DNA of 64,000 nucleotides from Ensifer sesbaniae. GTDB lineage: Bacteria > Pseudomonadota > Alphaproteobacteria > Rhizobiales > Rhizobiaceae. How positions within the stretch are numbered: the stretch's first letter is position 1; every line of letters starts with the position of its first letter. The stretch spans positions 2,921,137 to 2,985,136 of the forward strand of contig NZ_JABEKU010000001.1 in NCBI RefSeq assembly GCF_013283665.1. Reading direction: 5' to 3'. The position numbers and the translations under genes are program-made. Under the pieces are notes generated by a model. That model did no database searches, was not told the DNA's origin, and was given only the letters and a program-made list of their open reading frames with translations. Below, piece after piece: positions 36,454 to 45,400 of this stretch.

Positions 36454-37605
36454 ATGGCGCTTCATTTTGCCCAGGAAGAATATGCAAGCCGTCTCGAGCG
36501 GCTGACGGAGAAGATGCGCGAGGAGAAGCTCGATGCGATGCTGCTCTTCGCCCAGGAGAGCATGTACTGGCTGACGGGCTACGATACCTTCGGCTACTGC
36601 TTCTTCCAGACGCTGGTCGTGAAGAAGGACGGCTCGATGGTCCTGCTGACGCGTTCGGCCGACCTGCGCCAGGCACGCCACACCTCCAACATCGAGCGCA
36701 TCGAGATCTGGGTGGACCGGGCAAATGCCGATCCGACCCTGGACCTCAAGAACCTTTTGAGTGAGCTCGACCTGCTCGGCTGCCGCATCGGCGTCGAATA
36801 TGACACGCACGGCATGACCGGCCGCGTCGCCCGCCTGCTCGACCGCCAGCTCCAGACCTTCGGCGAACTGATCGACGCCTCGCTCCTCGTCAGCCGTCTG
36901 CGCCTCATCAAGAGCGACGCCGAGATCGCCTATGTCGAGAAGGCGGCAAGCCTCGCCGATGATGCGCTCGATGCCGCGCTGCCGCTGATCCGTGCCGGCG
37001 GCAACGAGGCGGACATCCTCGCGGCGATGCAGGGCAAGATCCTCGCGGGCGGCGGTGACTATCCGGCCAACGAGTTCATCATCGGCTCCGGCGCCGACGC
37101 GCTGCTCTGCCGCTACAAGTCCGGGCGTCGCGTGCTCGACAGCCAGGACCAGCTCACGCTCGAATGGGCCGGCGTCAGCGCCCACTATCATGCCGCGATG
37201 ATGCGCACCGTCGTCATCGGCGAGCCGACCAACCGTCACCGCGAACTCTACAGCGCCTGCCGCGAAACCATCCAGGCGATCGAGATGGTGCTTCGTCCCG
37301 GTAACACGTTCGGCACCGTCTTCGACATGCATGCCAAGATCATGGACGAGCGCGGCCTTGCCCGCCACCGGCTGAATGCCTGCGGCTATTCGCTCGGCGC
37401 CCGCTTCTCGCCCTCCTGGATGGAGCACCAGATGTTCCATGTCGGCAACCCGCAGGAGATCGAGCCGAACATGTCGCTGTTCGTGCACATGATCATCATG
37501 GATTCCGACAGCGGCACCGCCATGACCCTCGGCCAGACCTACCTCACCACCACGGATACGCCACGCGCCTTGTCGCGATACGGCCTGGACTTCATTTCTG
37601 CTTAG
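36454..37605 (+). CDS. M24-fold (creatinase/Xaa-Pro peptidase-like) protein lacking canonical metal ligands
   Basis: 383 aa: N-terminal creatinase domain (residues 10–150; ESMYWLTGYDTFGY, ADLRQARHTSN) and a pita-bread C-terminal domain (160–380). The canonical Asp-Asp-His-Glu-Glu metal set is not seen: the first region is TLEWAGVSAHYHAAMMRT instead of D..G..Y..D..RT, and the last is NMSLFVHMIIMD instead of GMxxTxEPG. The His of AHYHA is placed like the catalytic His of metal-free creatinase. It is therefore better called a creatinase-like hydrolase than proline dipeptidase. Coupled to pgeF. Confidence 0.85.
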   Translation: MALHFAQEEYASRLERLTEKMREEKLDAMLLFAQESMYWLTGYDTFGYCFFQTLVVKKDGSMVLLTRSADLRQARHTSNIERIEIWVDRANADPTLDLKNLLSELDLLGCRIGVEYDTHGMTGRVARLLDRQLQTFGELIDASLLVSRLRLIKSDAEIAYVEKAASLADDALDAALPLIRAGGNEADILAAMQGKILAGGGDYPANEFIIGSGADALLCRYKSGRRVLDSQDQLTLEWAGVSAHYHAAMMRTVVIGEPTNRHRELYSACRETIQAIEMVLRPGNTFGTVFDMHAKIMDERGLARHRLNACGYSLGARFSPSWMEHQMFHVGNPQEIEPNMSLFVHMIIMDSDSGTAMTLGQTYLTTTDTPRALSRYGLDFISA

Positions 37606-37689
37606 GGAAATCCGCCTAGAATTGCTTTGAACTGGCAGACGACAGGAGACCATTTCAGGAAACTGCCGCGAAGAAACGGACGGTTGACC

Positions 37690-38499
37690 ATGCGAAAGCT
37701 CTCGACGCCCCTTTTCAGCCTCGGCCTTCTCACCGCCTTGGCCGGCTGCAACAGCACCGACATGCTGACGCCGCAGGTCGACGTCGGTGGCGGGACCTTC
37801 CGCTCGCCGCCGGTGACGCAATCCGACCTCGACTCCATGTCGAACCAGACCGCCGTCGCGCCGGTGCAGCGGGCGCCCGTCAGCCAGGCCACGGCCTTCA
37901 CCACGGAGCCGGCCCCATCAAGCACGCCGACGGCCTACGCCACCGGCGACGCGACCTATACCGATCCGGCCGGCACACTCGAAGGCCAGGCAAACAGGCT
38001 CGCTGCCGGTTCCGCGCCGGTGCAGAGCTTGGCTCAAGCGCAGCCGACGCCGGTGCAGCAGACGGCAGCCGCGGCAGAGACCATTCAGAACCAGCCGAGC
38101 GTCGCTTCGCTGCCGAAGGCAAGCGCGGCGGCCAGCGGATCGATCCGTTTCCTGCCGATCATCGGCGCGCCGGTTCAGGCTATCACGCCGCTTTCCAAAC
38201 AGCTCGGCGCCGAGGCACGCGCACATGGCCTGACGATCAAGAGTTCGACCGACGCCAGCAGCGAACATATCCTCAAGGGCTACTTCTCGACCCTGAAGGA
38301 CGGCGACAAGACCACCGTCGTCTATGTCTGGGACGTGCTCGACGGCAGCGGCAACCGCCTGCACCGCATCCAGGGACAGGAATCGGTTCCCGGCGGCGGC
38401 GCCGACCTGTGGAGCGGAGTACCGGCGACAACCATGCAGGGGATCGCGACAAAAACCATCAACGCCTACCTCGAATGGCGGCAATCCCAGGCCGGTTGA
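37690..38499 (+). CDS. Rhizobial lipoprotein of unknown function
   Basis: 269 aa. Lipobox LTALAGC gives lipidation at Cys20. A low-complexity Thr/Ala/Pro/Gln-rich linker (about residues 40–145) is followed by a conserved globular C-terminal domain (IRFLPIIGAPVQAITPLSKQL...VVYVWDVLDGSGNRLHRI...TKTINAYLEW). The ATG at 37690 has a modest upstream SD. It sits between the M24-like gene and prs. Confidence 0.8.
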   Translation: MRKLSTPLFSLGLLTALAGCNSTDMLTPQVDVGGGTFRSPPVTQSDLDSMSNQTAVAPVQRAPVSQATAFTTEPAPSSTPTAYATGDATYTDPAGTLEGQANRLAAGSAPVQSLAQAQPTPVQQTAAAAETIQNQPSVASLPKASAAASGSIRFLPIIGAPVQAITPLSKQLGAEARAHGLTIKSSTDASSEHILKGYFSTLKDGDKTTVVYVWDVLDGSGNRLHRIQGQESVPGGGADLWSGVPATTMQGIATKTINAYLEWRQSQAG

Positions 38500-38706
38500 C
38501 ACAAAGTTTTTAGAATATTGGCCTTCGCGGCGCAGCATTCCCCTTGCATTCAAGTTCAGTCTCGCTAAAAAGCGGCCGATCAGCTCTGAACGGCGGCCAT
38601 CCGCAAAGAATGTCCGCGATTGGAATGGCTCTCGGAATCTGCGCGGAACACACCGCTCCCGGAAAAGTGCCGGGCGGTGACCGCGCCAGCTCAAGGCGGT
38701 CCGTCA

Positions 38707-39639
38707 ATGAAGGTTTTCGCAGGCAATTCGAACCGGCTCCTGGCCGAAGCGATCTGCAACTATCTCAACCTGCCCCTCGGCAAGGCGACAGTACGCCGTT
38801 TCGCCGATCAGGAAATCTTCGTCGAGATCGGCGAAAACGTGCGCGGCGAGGATGTGTTCATCATCCAGTCGACCTCCTTCCCCACCAACGATCACCTGAT
38901 GGAACTGCTCATCATGATCGACGCGGTGCGCCGCTCCTCCGCCCGCCGCATCACCGCAGTGCTTCCCTATTTCGGCTATGCCCGCCAGGACCGCAAACCC
39001 GGTCCGCGCACGCCGATCTCCGCCAAGCTCGTCGCCAACCTGATCACCGAAGCCGGCGCCGACCGCGTGCTGACGCTCGATCTTCATGCCGGGCAGATCC
39101 AGGGCTTCTTCGATATCCCGACCGATAACCTCTATGCGATCCCGATCCTGGCGCGTGACGTCAAGGAAAACTACGACCTCAAGAACGTCATGGTCGTTTC
39201 GCCCGACGTCGGCGGCGTCGTTCGCGCCCGCGCGCTCGCCAAGCGTCTCGACTGTCTGCTGGCAATCGTCGACAAGCGCCGCGACCGTCCGGGTGAATCG
39301 GAAGTCATGAACGTCATCGGCGACGTGAGGGGCAAGGACTGCCTGCTGATCGACGACATCGTCGATTCCGGCGGCACGCTCTGCAACGCGGCCGAAGCGC
39401 TGCTGAAGAACGGCGCGACCAGCGTCACCGCCTACATCACCCACGGCGTCCTCTCCGGCGGCGCGGTTGCCCGCGTCAGTTCGTCGATGCTGAAGGAACT
39501 CGTCATCACCGACTCGATCCAGCCGACCACGGCCGTCCAGTCCGCTCACAATATCCGCGTGATCACGACGGCGGGCCTGCTCGGCGAAGCCATCAGCCGC
39601 ACCAGCCAGGAAGAGTCGGTATCGAGCCTCTTCGACTGA
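38707..39639 (+). CDS. prs: Ribose-phosphate pyrophosphokinase
   Basis: Makes PRPP from ribose 5-phosphate and ATP, feeding purine, pyrimidine, histidine and NAD synthesis. 310 aa. The ATP/flexible-loop region [20 protein letters not shown], the divalent-cation site [12 protein letters not shown] (about 130–141) and the PRPP signature [15 protein letters not shown] (about 214–228) are intact. The ATG at 38707 starts [11 protein letters not shown] strong terminator follows. Confidence 0.96.
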   Translation: MKVFAGNSNRLLAEAICNYLNLPLGKATVRRFADQEIFVEIGENVRGEDVFIIQSTSFPTNDHLMELLIMIDAVRRSSARRITAVLPYFGYARQDRKPGPRTPISAKLVANLITEAGADRVLTLDLHAGQIQGFFDIPTDNLYAIPILARDVKENYDLKNVMVVSPDVGGVVRARALAKRLDCLLAIVDKRRDRPGESEVMNVIGDVRGKDCLLIDDIVDSGGTLCNAAEALLKNGATSVTAYITHGVLSGGAVARVSSSMLKELVITDSIQPTTAVQSAHNIRVITTAGLLGEAISRTSQEESVSSLFD

Positions 39640-39664
39640 GGCGTTTCCAACTCGGCAATTCATG

Positions 39665-39695
39665 AACGCCGGCGCGCCAGAGCGCCGGCGTTTTT
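39665..39695 (+). terminator. Intrinsic terminator of prs
   Basis: ACGCCGGCGC / GCGCCGGCGT stem with 6-nt loop and five T, 25 nt after the stop; may also serve the convergent aldo/keto reductase gene. Confidence 0.88.
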
Positions 39696-39711
39696 CGTTG
39701 CGGAGACGCCG

Positions 39712-40740
39712 CTATTTCCCGAGAGCCTGCGCCACCGGCTGGTCGACGAGATTGTCGATGAACCAGTTGGGATAAACCGGCGACGCCACGGTCTCGGCAT
39801 CGAGCGCCGAGATTTCCGCCTGCGTCAGGACGAGATCCGCCGCGCCGAGATTGTCCTCGAGCTGATGCGGCTTGGAGGCGCCGAGCAGCACGCTCGTCAC
39901 CGCCTTCTTCGCCAGCAGCCAGGCGATCGCCACCTGCGCTACGCTGGCCCCATGGTGATCGGCAATCCCGCGCATGCGCTCCACCAGCTTGAATCCCTGT
40001 TCCTTGTCGAAGGGCAGGATGTCGAAACCGGAATAGCGGTTGTCCGGATCGCCCAGATTCTCGCGGGTGTATTTGCCAGAGAGGAAGCCCGATGCGAGCG
40101 GGCTCCAGACCGTCAGTCCCAGCCTGTAACGCTGCATCATCGGGATGACGTCGCGCTCCACGTCGCGGCCGAGCAGCGAATAATGCATCTGGCCATGGGT
40201 GAAGGGCGCCAGCCCGTTGGCCTTCTGAATCTCCATTGCCGCCGCCACCTTCCAGGCCGACCAGTTGGAAAAACCGATGTAGCGCACCTTGCCGGAACGC
40301 ACGACCGCGTCGAGCGCGGAAAGCGTCTCCTCGAGCGGCGTGTGCGGATCCTCCTTGTGGACGATGTAGGTATCGACCCAGTCGGTGCCGAGGCGCTTGA
40401 GGCTCTGGTCCACCGACCAGAGGATATGGCGGCGCGAGAGGCCCGCCTGGGTGAGCGGCGCCCCGCTGCGGAAGCCGACCTTCGTGGCGATCACCACCTC
40501 GTCGCGACGGGACTTGAGCGCCTCGCCGAGGATCCGCTCCGATTGCCCGGAGGCATAGGCGTCGGCCGTGTCGAAGAAATTGATGCCCGCGTCCAGCGCC
40601 TGCCCGACCAGGGCATCGGCCGCTTCCGCATCGGTCTTATAGACGGCACCGAGGCTGCGGTCGCCGGCGGTAAAGGTCATGGCGCCGAAGGCAAGGCGCG
40701 AGACCACGAGACCGGTATTTCCAAGCGTCGTATATTGCAT
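39712..40740 (-). CDS. Aldo/keto reductase
   Basis: 342-aa NADPH-dependent reductase. The catalytic set is visible: Asp and Tyr in FFDTADAYASGQSE (about 49–62), Lys in VIATKVGF and His in YIVHKEDPHTP. The C-terminal cofactor segment SVLLGASKPHQLEDNL is present. Of two ATGs, 40740 has GGAG at 6 nt. It is divergent from a LysR gene that probably controls it. Substrate unknown. Confidence 0.9.
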   Translation of the reverse strand: MQYTTLGNTGLVVSRLAFGAMTFTAGDRSLGAVYKTDAEAADALVGQALDAGINFFDTADAYASGQSERILGEALKSRRDEVVIATKVGFRSGAPLTQAGLSRRHILWSVDQSLKRLGTDWVDTYIVHKEDPHTPLEETLSALDAVVRSGKVRYIGFSNWSAWKVAAAMEIQKANGLAPFTHGQMHYSLLGRDVERDVIPMMQRYRLGLTVWSPLASGFLSGKYTRENLGDPDNRYSGFDILPFDKEQGFKLVERMRGIADHHGASVAQVAIAWLLAKKAVTSVLLGASKPHQLEDNLGAADLVLTQAEISALDAETVASPVYPNWFIDNLVDQPVAQALGK

Positions 40741-40834
40741 GTCGTTCTCCATCCTCTCCAGAGACCGGTTTAGGTTGCAGAGAACATGTCAAAGTTGATT
40801 TTTGCGAAAAACAGGCTTTATCTTTAAAGCTCTG

Positions 40835-40847
40835 GAAGAAAATCTTC
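40835..40847. promoter_or_regulatory. Small palindrome in the AKR/LysR divergent promoter
   Basis: GAAGA–AAA–TCTTC, 12 nt before the LysR ATG. It could be part of a LysR site used for autoregulation; the region is AT-rich, so chance is possible. Confidence 0.3.
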
Positions 40848-40858
40848 ATAATCGGCTA

Positions 40859-41764
40859 ATGGCGGACGACCCCTTCAACGGATTGCGGGAGTTTCTGGCG
40901 GTCGCGGAGCACAACAGCTTCACGGCGGCAGCGGCGATGCTCGGCGTCACGCCCAATGCCGTCAGTCAGACGATCAGGGCGCTGGAAACCCGTCTCGGCC
41001 TGCAGCTCTTCGTCCGCACCACGCGGCGCGTCGCCTTGACCGAGGCCGGCAGCGCATTTCTGAAGCGCGTGCGTCCTGCGGCTTTAGAGATTGCCGATGC
41101 CTATGAGCTGCTCGGCGACTTTCGCGACCGACCCATGGGCAACCTGCGGCTGACCGTGCCGCGCATGGCGATCCCATTGGTGCTGACACCGCTGCTGCCG
41201 CGCTTCCGGCAGGCCCATCCCGATATCTCCTTGGAAATCGCGATCGACGATGCTGCAGTCGACATCACCGAGCGCGGCTTCGATGCCGGTATCCGCATCG
41301 GCGAGGCGGTCGAGAAAGATATGATTGCCGTCCGGCTGACGCCCGACATCACCTGGGCCGTGGTCGGCTCGCCGTCGTACTTCATCAAGCGCGGCCGGCC
41401 GCAGACGCCCGAAGAGCTGACGCGCCACGAGGCGATCCGCTATCGCTATCCGGCGTCCGGCACGATCTACCGCTGGGAGTTCGAGCGGGAAGGACGCGAC
41501 TTCTCCGTCGACGTACCCGGCGGGCTGACCGTCAATGACTCCCAGATGCTCGTGGAGATGGCGGAAGCCGGCATCGGGCTCGCTTACCTGCCGGACCTTT
41601 CCGTGCACGACGCCGTCGCAAGCGGGCGCCTCGAACGGGTGCTCGAGGCCCATCTGCCGACGTCGCCCGGCCTCTTCATCTATTTCCCGGCGAAGGCCCA
41701 GACCCAGCCCAAGTTGCGGGCGTTTCTCGATCTGGCGGCAAGGATCGCGCGGGAGCGGAGATAG
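40859..41764 (+). CDS. LysR-family transcriptional regulator
   Basis: 301 aa: winged helix (LREFLAVAEHNSFTAAAAMLG...NAVSQTIRALETRLGLQLF, residues 8–52) and a LysR substrate domain. The ATG at 40859 gives a normal N-terminus but has a weak ribosome site; a TTG at 40802 is an alternative. It is divergently arranged with the aldo/keto reductase gene over about 118 nt, the classic layout for a LysR activator and its target. Confidence 0.9.
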   Translation: MADDPFNGLREFLAVAEHNSFTAAAAMLGVTPNAVSQTIRALETRLGLQLFVRTTRRVALTEAGSAFLKRVRPAALEIADAYELLGDFRDRPMGNLRLTVPRMAIPLVLTPLLPRFRQAHPDISLEIAIDDAAVDITERGFDAGIRIGEAVEKDMIAVRLTPDITWAVVGSPSYFIKRGRPQTPEELTRHEAIRYRYPASGTIYRWEFEREGRDFSVDVPGGLTVNDSQMLVEMAEAGIGLAYLPDLSVHDAVASGRLERVLEAHLPTSPGLFIYFPAKAQTQPKLRAFLDLAARIARERR

Positions 41765-41770
41765 ATCATC

Positions 41771-42169
41771 TCAGCGCCCACGAAAGACGACGGCGCAGGC
41801 TTCTCCACCGCCGAACAACCGCGACCGCGTCAGGAACCGCTTCTCCCGTCCGTTGTCGAGCGAGAACATGCCGCCCCTGCCCGGCACCACGTCGATGATC
41901 AGTTGCGTGTGCTTCCAGACCTCGAACTGGCTGGCGCTGATATAGACGGGTACGCCGCCGATTTCGCCGAGCTTCACGTCATTGTCGCCGACGATGTAAT
42001 CATCGGCCGGATAACACATGGGTGACGAGCCGTCGCAGCAACCGCCGGACTGGTGAAACAGGATATCGGGGTGGTCGCGCCGGATCTCGGCGATGAGATC
42101 GAGGGCCGCATCCGTCGCAAGCACGCGCGGTTCGTTGATCTCCGTCGTTCCCGTCATTTCGATGGACAT
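41771..42169 (-). CDS. DUF779 protein, aldehyde dehydrogenase partner
   Basis: 132 aa of the DUF779 family, typically found beside acetaldehyde-type aldehyde dehydrogenases. Conserved Cys-rich segment HQSGGCCDGSSPMCYP (about residues 39–54) suggests metal or redox chemistry. The ATG at 42169 follows GGAGG at 6 nt. It lies downstream of the ALDH gene with a 154-nt gap, probably in one transcript. Biochemical function unknown. Confidence 0.85.
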   Translation of the reverse strand: MSIEMTGTTEINEPRVLATDAALDLIAEIRRDHPDILFHQSGGCCDGSSPMCYPADDYIVGDNDVKLGEIGGVPVYISASQFEVWKHTQLIIDVVPGRGGMFSLDNGREKRFLTRSRLFGGGEACAVVFRGR

Positions 42170-42323
42170 GGCGAGCCTCCCTGATCGAACGCATCCTGCA
42201 TTGGTCGGCTGAGGCGCGGGTGGAGAGCACACCTCAGCCGCCGCTCGAGCTGGAGGAAGGGTGGAGACGACCCTCCGTCCCGCTCGCGTTGCCTTCCCCG
42301 GCGGCGGGAAAGGCGGGTTGCGA

Positions 42324-43832
42324 TCAGAAGAAGCCGAGCGCCTTCGGGCTGTAGCTTACCAGCATGTTCTTGGTCTGCTGGTAGTGATCGAGCATCATCT
42401 TGTGCGTCTCGCGGCCGATGCCGGACTGCTTGTAGCCGCCGAAGGCCGCATGGGCCGGATAGGCGTGGTAGCAATTGGTCCAGACGCGACCGGCCTGGAT
42501 CTCGCGACCGAAGCGGTAGCAACGGTTGGCATCGCGGCTCCAGACGCCGGCACCGAGGCCGTAGAGCGTGTCGTTGGCGATCTCCAGCGCTTCGGCTTCG
42601 GTCTTGAAGGTGGTGACCGAGACAACCGGCCCGAAGATTTCCTCCTGGAAGATGCGCATCTTGTTGTGCCCGCGGAAGACGGTCGGCTTGACGTAGAAGC
42701 CTTCTGACAGCTCGCCTTCGAGCACGTTGCGGCCGCCACCGGTCAGCACTTCGGCACCTTCCTGCTTGCCGATATCGATATAGGAGAGGATCTTTTCGAG
42801 CTGTTCGCTCGACGCCTGCGCGCCGATCATCGTGGCGCTGTCGAGTGGGTTGCCCTGGCGGATCGCCTCGACGCGCTTCACCGCCCGTTCCATGAAGCGA
42901 TCGTAGATGCTCTCCTGCACCAGCGCGCGGCTCGGGCAGGTGCAGACTTCGCCCTGGTTCAGCGCGAACATGGCAAAGCCTTCGAGCGCCTTGTCGAAAT
43001 AGTCGTCATCCTCGGCGAGCACGTCGGCGAAGAAGATGTTCGGCGACTTGCCGCCGAGTTCCAGCGTCACCGGAATGAGGTTCTGGCTGGCATATTGCAT
43101 GATCAGCCGGCCGGTCGTCGTCTCGCCGGTAAAGGCGATCTTGGCGATGCGCGGGCTGGTGGCGAGCGGCTTGCCGGCTTCGAGGCCGAAGCCGTTGACG
43201 ATGTTGAGCACGCCCGCCGGCAGAAGATCGCCGATCAGCTCCGCCCAGACGAGGATCGAGGCCGGCGTCTGCTCGGCCGGCTTCAACACGACGCAGTTGC
43301 CGGCGGCGAGCGCCGGTGCCAACTTCCACGCGGCCATCAGGATTGGGAAGTTCCAGGGGATGATCTGGCCGACGACGCCGAGCGGCTCATGGAAGTGATA
43401 GGCGACCGTATCGTGGTCGATCTCGCCGATCGAACCTTCCTGGGCGCGGATGCAGGCGGCGAAATAGCGGAAGTGGTCGATGGCGAGCGGAATGTCGGCT
43501 GCCATGGTCTCGCGGATCGGCTTGCCGTTGTCGAAGGTTTCGGCGCGCGCCAGGAGTTCGAGATTGTCCTCCATGCGGCCGGCGATCTTCATCAGGATGT
43601 TGGAACGCTCGGCAGCCGAGGTCCGGCCCCATTTCTCGCGAACCGCGTGGGCGGCGTCGAGCGCCAGCTCGATGTCGGCGGCATCCGAGCGCGCCACCTG
43701 GCAAAGCACGCCGCCCGTCACCGGCGTCGTGTTGTCGAAGTAGCGGCCGGCCACCGGCTCGCGCCATTCGCCGCCGATGAAGTTGCCGTATTTCTGCTTG
43801 AACGGGCTTTCGACGATCTTCTGATGCAACAT
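42324..43832 (-). CDS. NAD-dependent aldehyde dehydrogenase
   Basis: 502 aa, AldA/AcoD/ExaC-like. Key parts: [23 protein letters not shown] (in part; about 150–170), general base Glu in [11 protein letters not shown] (about 262), and nucleophile Cys in [12 protein letters not shown] (about 300). It oxidises aldehydes, in this subgroup acetaldehyde and related compounds from alcohol or acetoin breakdown. Of two ATGs, 43832 has GGAGGA with 6 nt. It is flanked by DUF779 and by a GAF–Fis regulator in the same direction. Confidence 0.92.
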   Translation of the reverse strand: MLHQKIVESPFKQKYGNFIGGEWREPVAGRYFDNTTPVTGGVLCQVARSDAADIELALDAAHAVREKWGRTSAAERSNILMKIAGRMEDNLELLARAETFDNGKPIRETMAADIPLAIDHFRYFAACIRAQEGSIGEIDHDTVAYHFHEPLGVVGQIIPWNFPILMAAWKLAPALAAGNCVVLKPAEQTPASILVWAELIGDLLPAGVLNIVNGFGLEAGKPLATSPRIAKIAFTGETTTGRLIMQYASQNLIPVTLELGGKSPNIFFADVLAEDDDYFDKALEGFAMFALNQGEVCTCPSRALVQESIYDRFMERAVKRVEAIRQGNPLDSATMIGAQASSEQLEKILSYIDIGKQEGAEVLTGGGRNVLEGELSEGFYVKPTVFRGHNKMRIFQEEIFGPVVSVTTFKTEAEALEIANDTLYGLGAGVWSRDANRCYRFGREIQAGRVWTNCYHAYPAHAAFGGYKQSGIGRETHKMMLDHYQQTKNMLVSYSPKALGFF

Positions 43833-43928
43833 GGTCATTCCTCCCTGAAACCAGCAACAGAGCTGTAAGAGGAAGGTGAGACCGAACGCGCGTCTTCGAT
43901 AGGCCGGCGAAATCACTGGCGAGACGAT

Positions 43929-43948
43929 CTGTTTCAGAATTGAGACAG
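43929..43948. promoter_or_regulatory. Candidate operator of the ALDH promoter
   Basis: CTGTTTC–AGAATT–GAGACAG, a 20-bp inverted repeat with one mismatch, centred about 106 nt upstream of the ALDH ATG. This is the usual distance for an enhancer-type site bound by AcoR-like activators, and an AcoR-like gene lies next to it. No convincing GG–N10–GC sigma-54 promoter was found. Confidence 0.5.
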
Positions 43949-44028
43949 CTTGGCTCCATCGAGCGTGCTGCAATGCAGCAAGCAGGGAAACGGCGACGGT
44001 CAGAAGCTGCCCCTCATCCCCCTGCCGG

Positions 44029-44156
44029 TACCTTCTCCCCGTGATCACGGGGAGAAGGTACAATTTGCGCGCTCCCCATTCCCCAAGCACCCGGGCCACC
44101 ATGAGCACAACGACCGCTATAGGGCTCGTCCCTTCTCCCCGCCTGCGGGGAGAAGG
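44029..44156. repeat. Paired REP-like palindromes
   Basis: A perfect 32-nt palindrome, TACCTTCTCCCCGTGA / its complement (44029–44060), and a second hairpin CCTTCTCCCCGC–CT–GCGGGGAGAAGG (44131–44156). They are flanked outside by CCCTCATCC and GGATGAAGGG. This CTTCTCCCC repeat class is common between rhizobial genes. It lies 3' of the GAF–Fis gene and 5' of the ALDH gene and could act as a transcript end or mRNA-stability element. Confidence 0.75.
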
Positions 44157-44193
44157 TTAGGATGAAGGGCAGCCTCCAGATAGCGTAGGAAGA

Positions 44194-45150
44194 TCAATTC
44201 ACCGATAGCCGCTTCATCTTGCGGTAAAGCGTGGCGCGGCTGATGCCGAGCAGCTCGGCCGCCATGGAAACGTTGCCGTTGGCACGCGAAAGCACGCGGC
44301 GAAGGGCGGCGCGCTCCGCGTCGGGAAGTTCGGCGGCATCGCCCGATGTGTCCTCCCTCAGCAGGTCGGAGGCTGGAACCCCGGCGGCAATGCGTTTGTC
44401 GTCGAGATCGAGCCATTGCCGCGCCGCACGGGTGGCGCCGAGCACGAGGTCATCGCGGCCGACGGCGAGAAGCGCTGGCCCGGCGCGATCGACCGGCACC
44501 AGCACGATGCGCGCACCGGCAAAGGCACGACGGAAGAGTCCAGCCTCGATGCGCGCGGCGGCATCGCGAACCGCCTGCGACAGGATCGACATGGTGATCT
44601 CGGAGGCATCGTCGCGGCAGGTGGAAATGTCGATGGCCGCGGCCAGCCGGCCGCGGTGGTCGCGGATCGGCGCGGTGGCGCAGCTCAAGCCGATATTGCG
44701 GCTGAGGAAATGCTGGTCGCGCTGGATGACGACGGCGCGCTCGTCGGCGATCGCCGTGCCGATGCCGTTGGTGCCGACGCTCGCCTCGCTCCACACGGTT
44801 CCCGACCAGAGCCCGACGCCGCGAAAATCCGCGTCGTCGCCGACCGCACCGCGTCGTTCGAGCGCCACGCCATCGTTGTCGGTGAGGAGCAGGCAGCAGC
44901 CGGCCTTGCCGACGGTCGCAAACAACCGGTCGAGCTCGATGCCGGCCTCGGCCAGCAATTCACCCGAACGTTCGCGGACCGAGAGAAACTCGCTGTCCAA
45001 CAGCCGAAGCGGCGTACGCGCTTCCTCCGGTGCAAGCTTGTGCAGGGTCATGCAGCGGCGCCAGGAGGCGGCCACCGGCGAACTCGCCGCGGCCGAAGGC
45101 TGGTGCGCGACCCGATAGACAAGTTCCGAATGATCCCTGACGACAGGCAT
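44194..45150 (-). CDS. AcoR-like GAF–Fis regulator without AAA+ domain
   Basis: 318 aa: N-terminal region SSPVAASWRRCMTLHKL, a GAF-like domain (about 65–200; VGTNGIGTAIADERAVVIQRDQHF in part) and a C-terminal Fis-type HTH (about 275–315; LSRANGNVSMAAELLGISRATLYRKMK). The central sigma-54-interacting AAA+ domain of true AcoR (GAFTGA, Walker A) is absent. It probably activates the adjacent ALDH gene when an aldehyde or acetoin-like ligand binds the GAF part. It is divergent from BenE. Confidence 0.88.
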   Translation of the reverse strand: MPVVRDHSELVYRVAHQPSAAASSPVAASWRRCMTLHKLAPEEARTPLRLLDSEFLSVRERSGELLAEAGIELDRLFATVGKAGCCLLLTDNDGVALERRGAVGDDADFRGVGLWSGTVWSEASVGTNGIGTAIADERAVVIQRDQHFLSRNIGLSCATAPIRDHRGRLAAAIDISTCRDDASEITMSILSQAVRDAAARIEAGLFRRAFAGARIVLVPVDRAGPALLAVGRDDLVLGATRAARQWLDLDDKRIAAGVPASDLLREDTSGDAAELPDAERAALRRVLSRANGNVSMAAELLGISRATLYRKMKRLSVN

Positions 45151-45400
45151 CGCCTTCCTCCCTGAAAGCGTCGACCGGCGAAGACGGATGCCGCCGATCT
45201 CCCAAACGGCGCACCTGCCTGCGCAACACTATAGCCAACGATCTCCGCAAAGGTCCAGCCAGACGAAGGTTCGAGGACTGGAGCACCCGTCAGCGAGATT
45301 GATCGGTGTATCACGCCGCCGATATCGACAGCCGGCCCGAATGTGGTAGGCGAAAGGATCAAATCGCTACGACTAGAACCCACAACAGCCGGTTGCCGCC

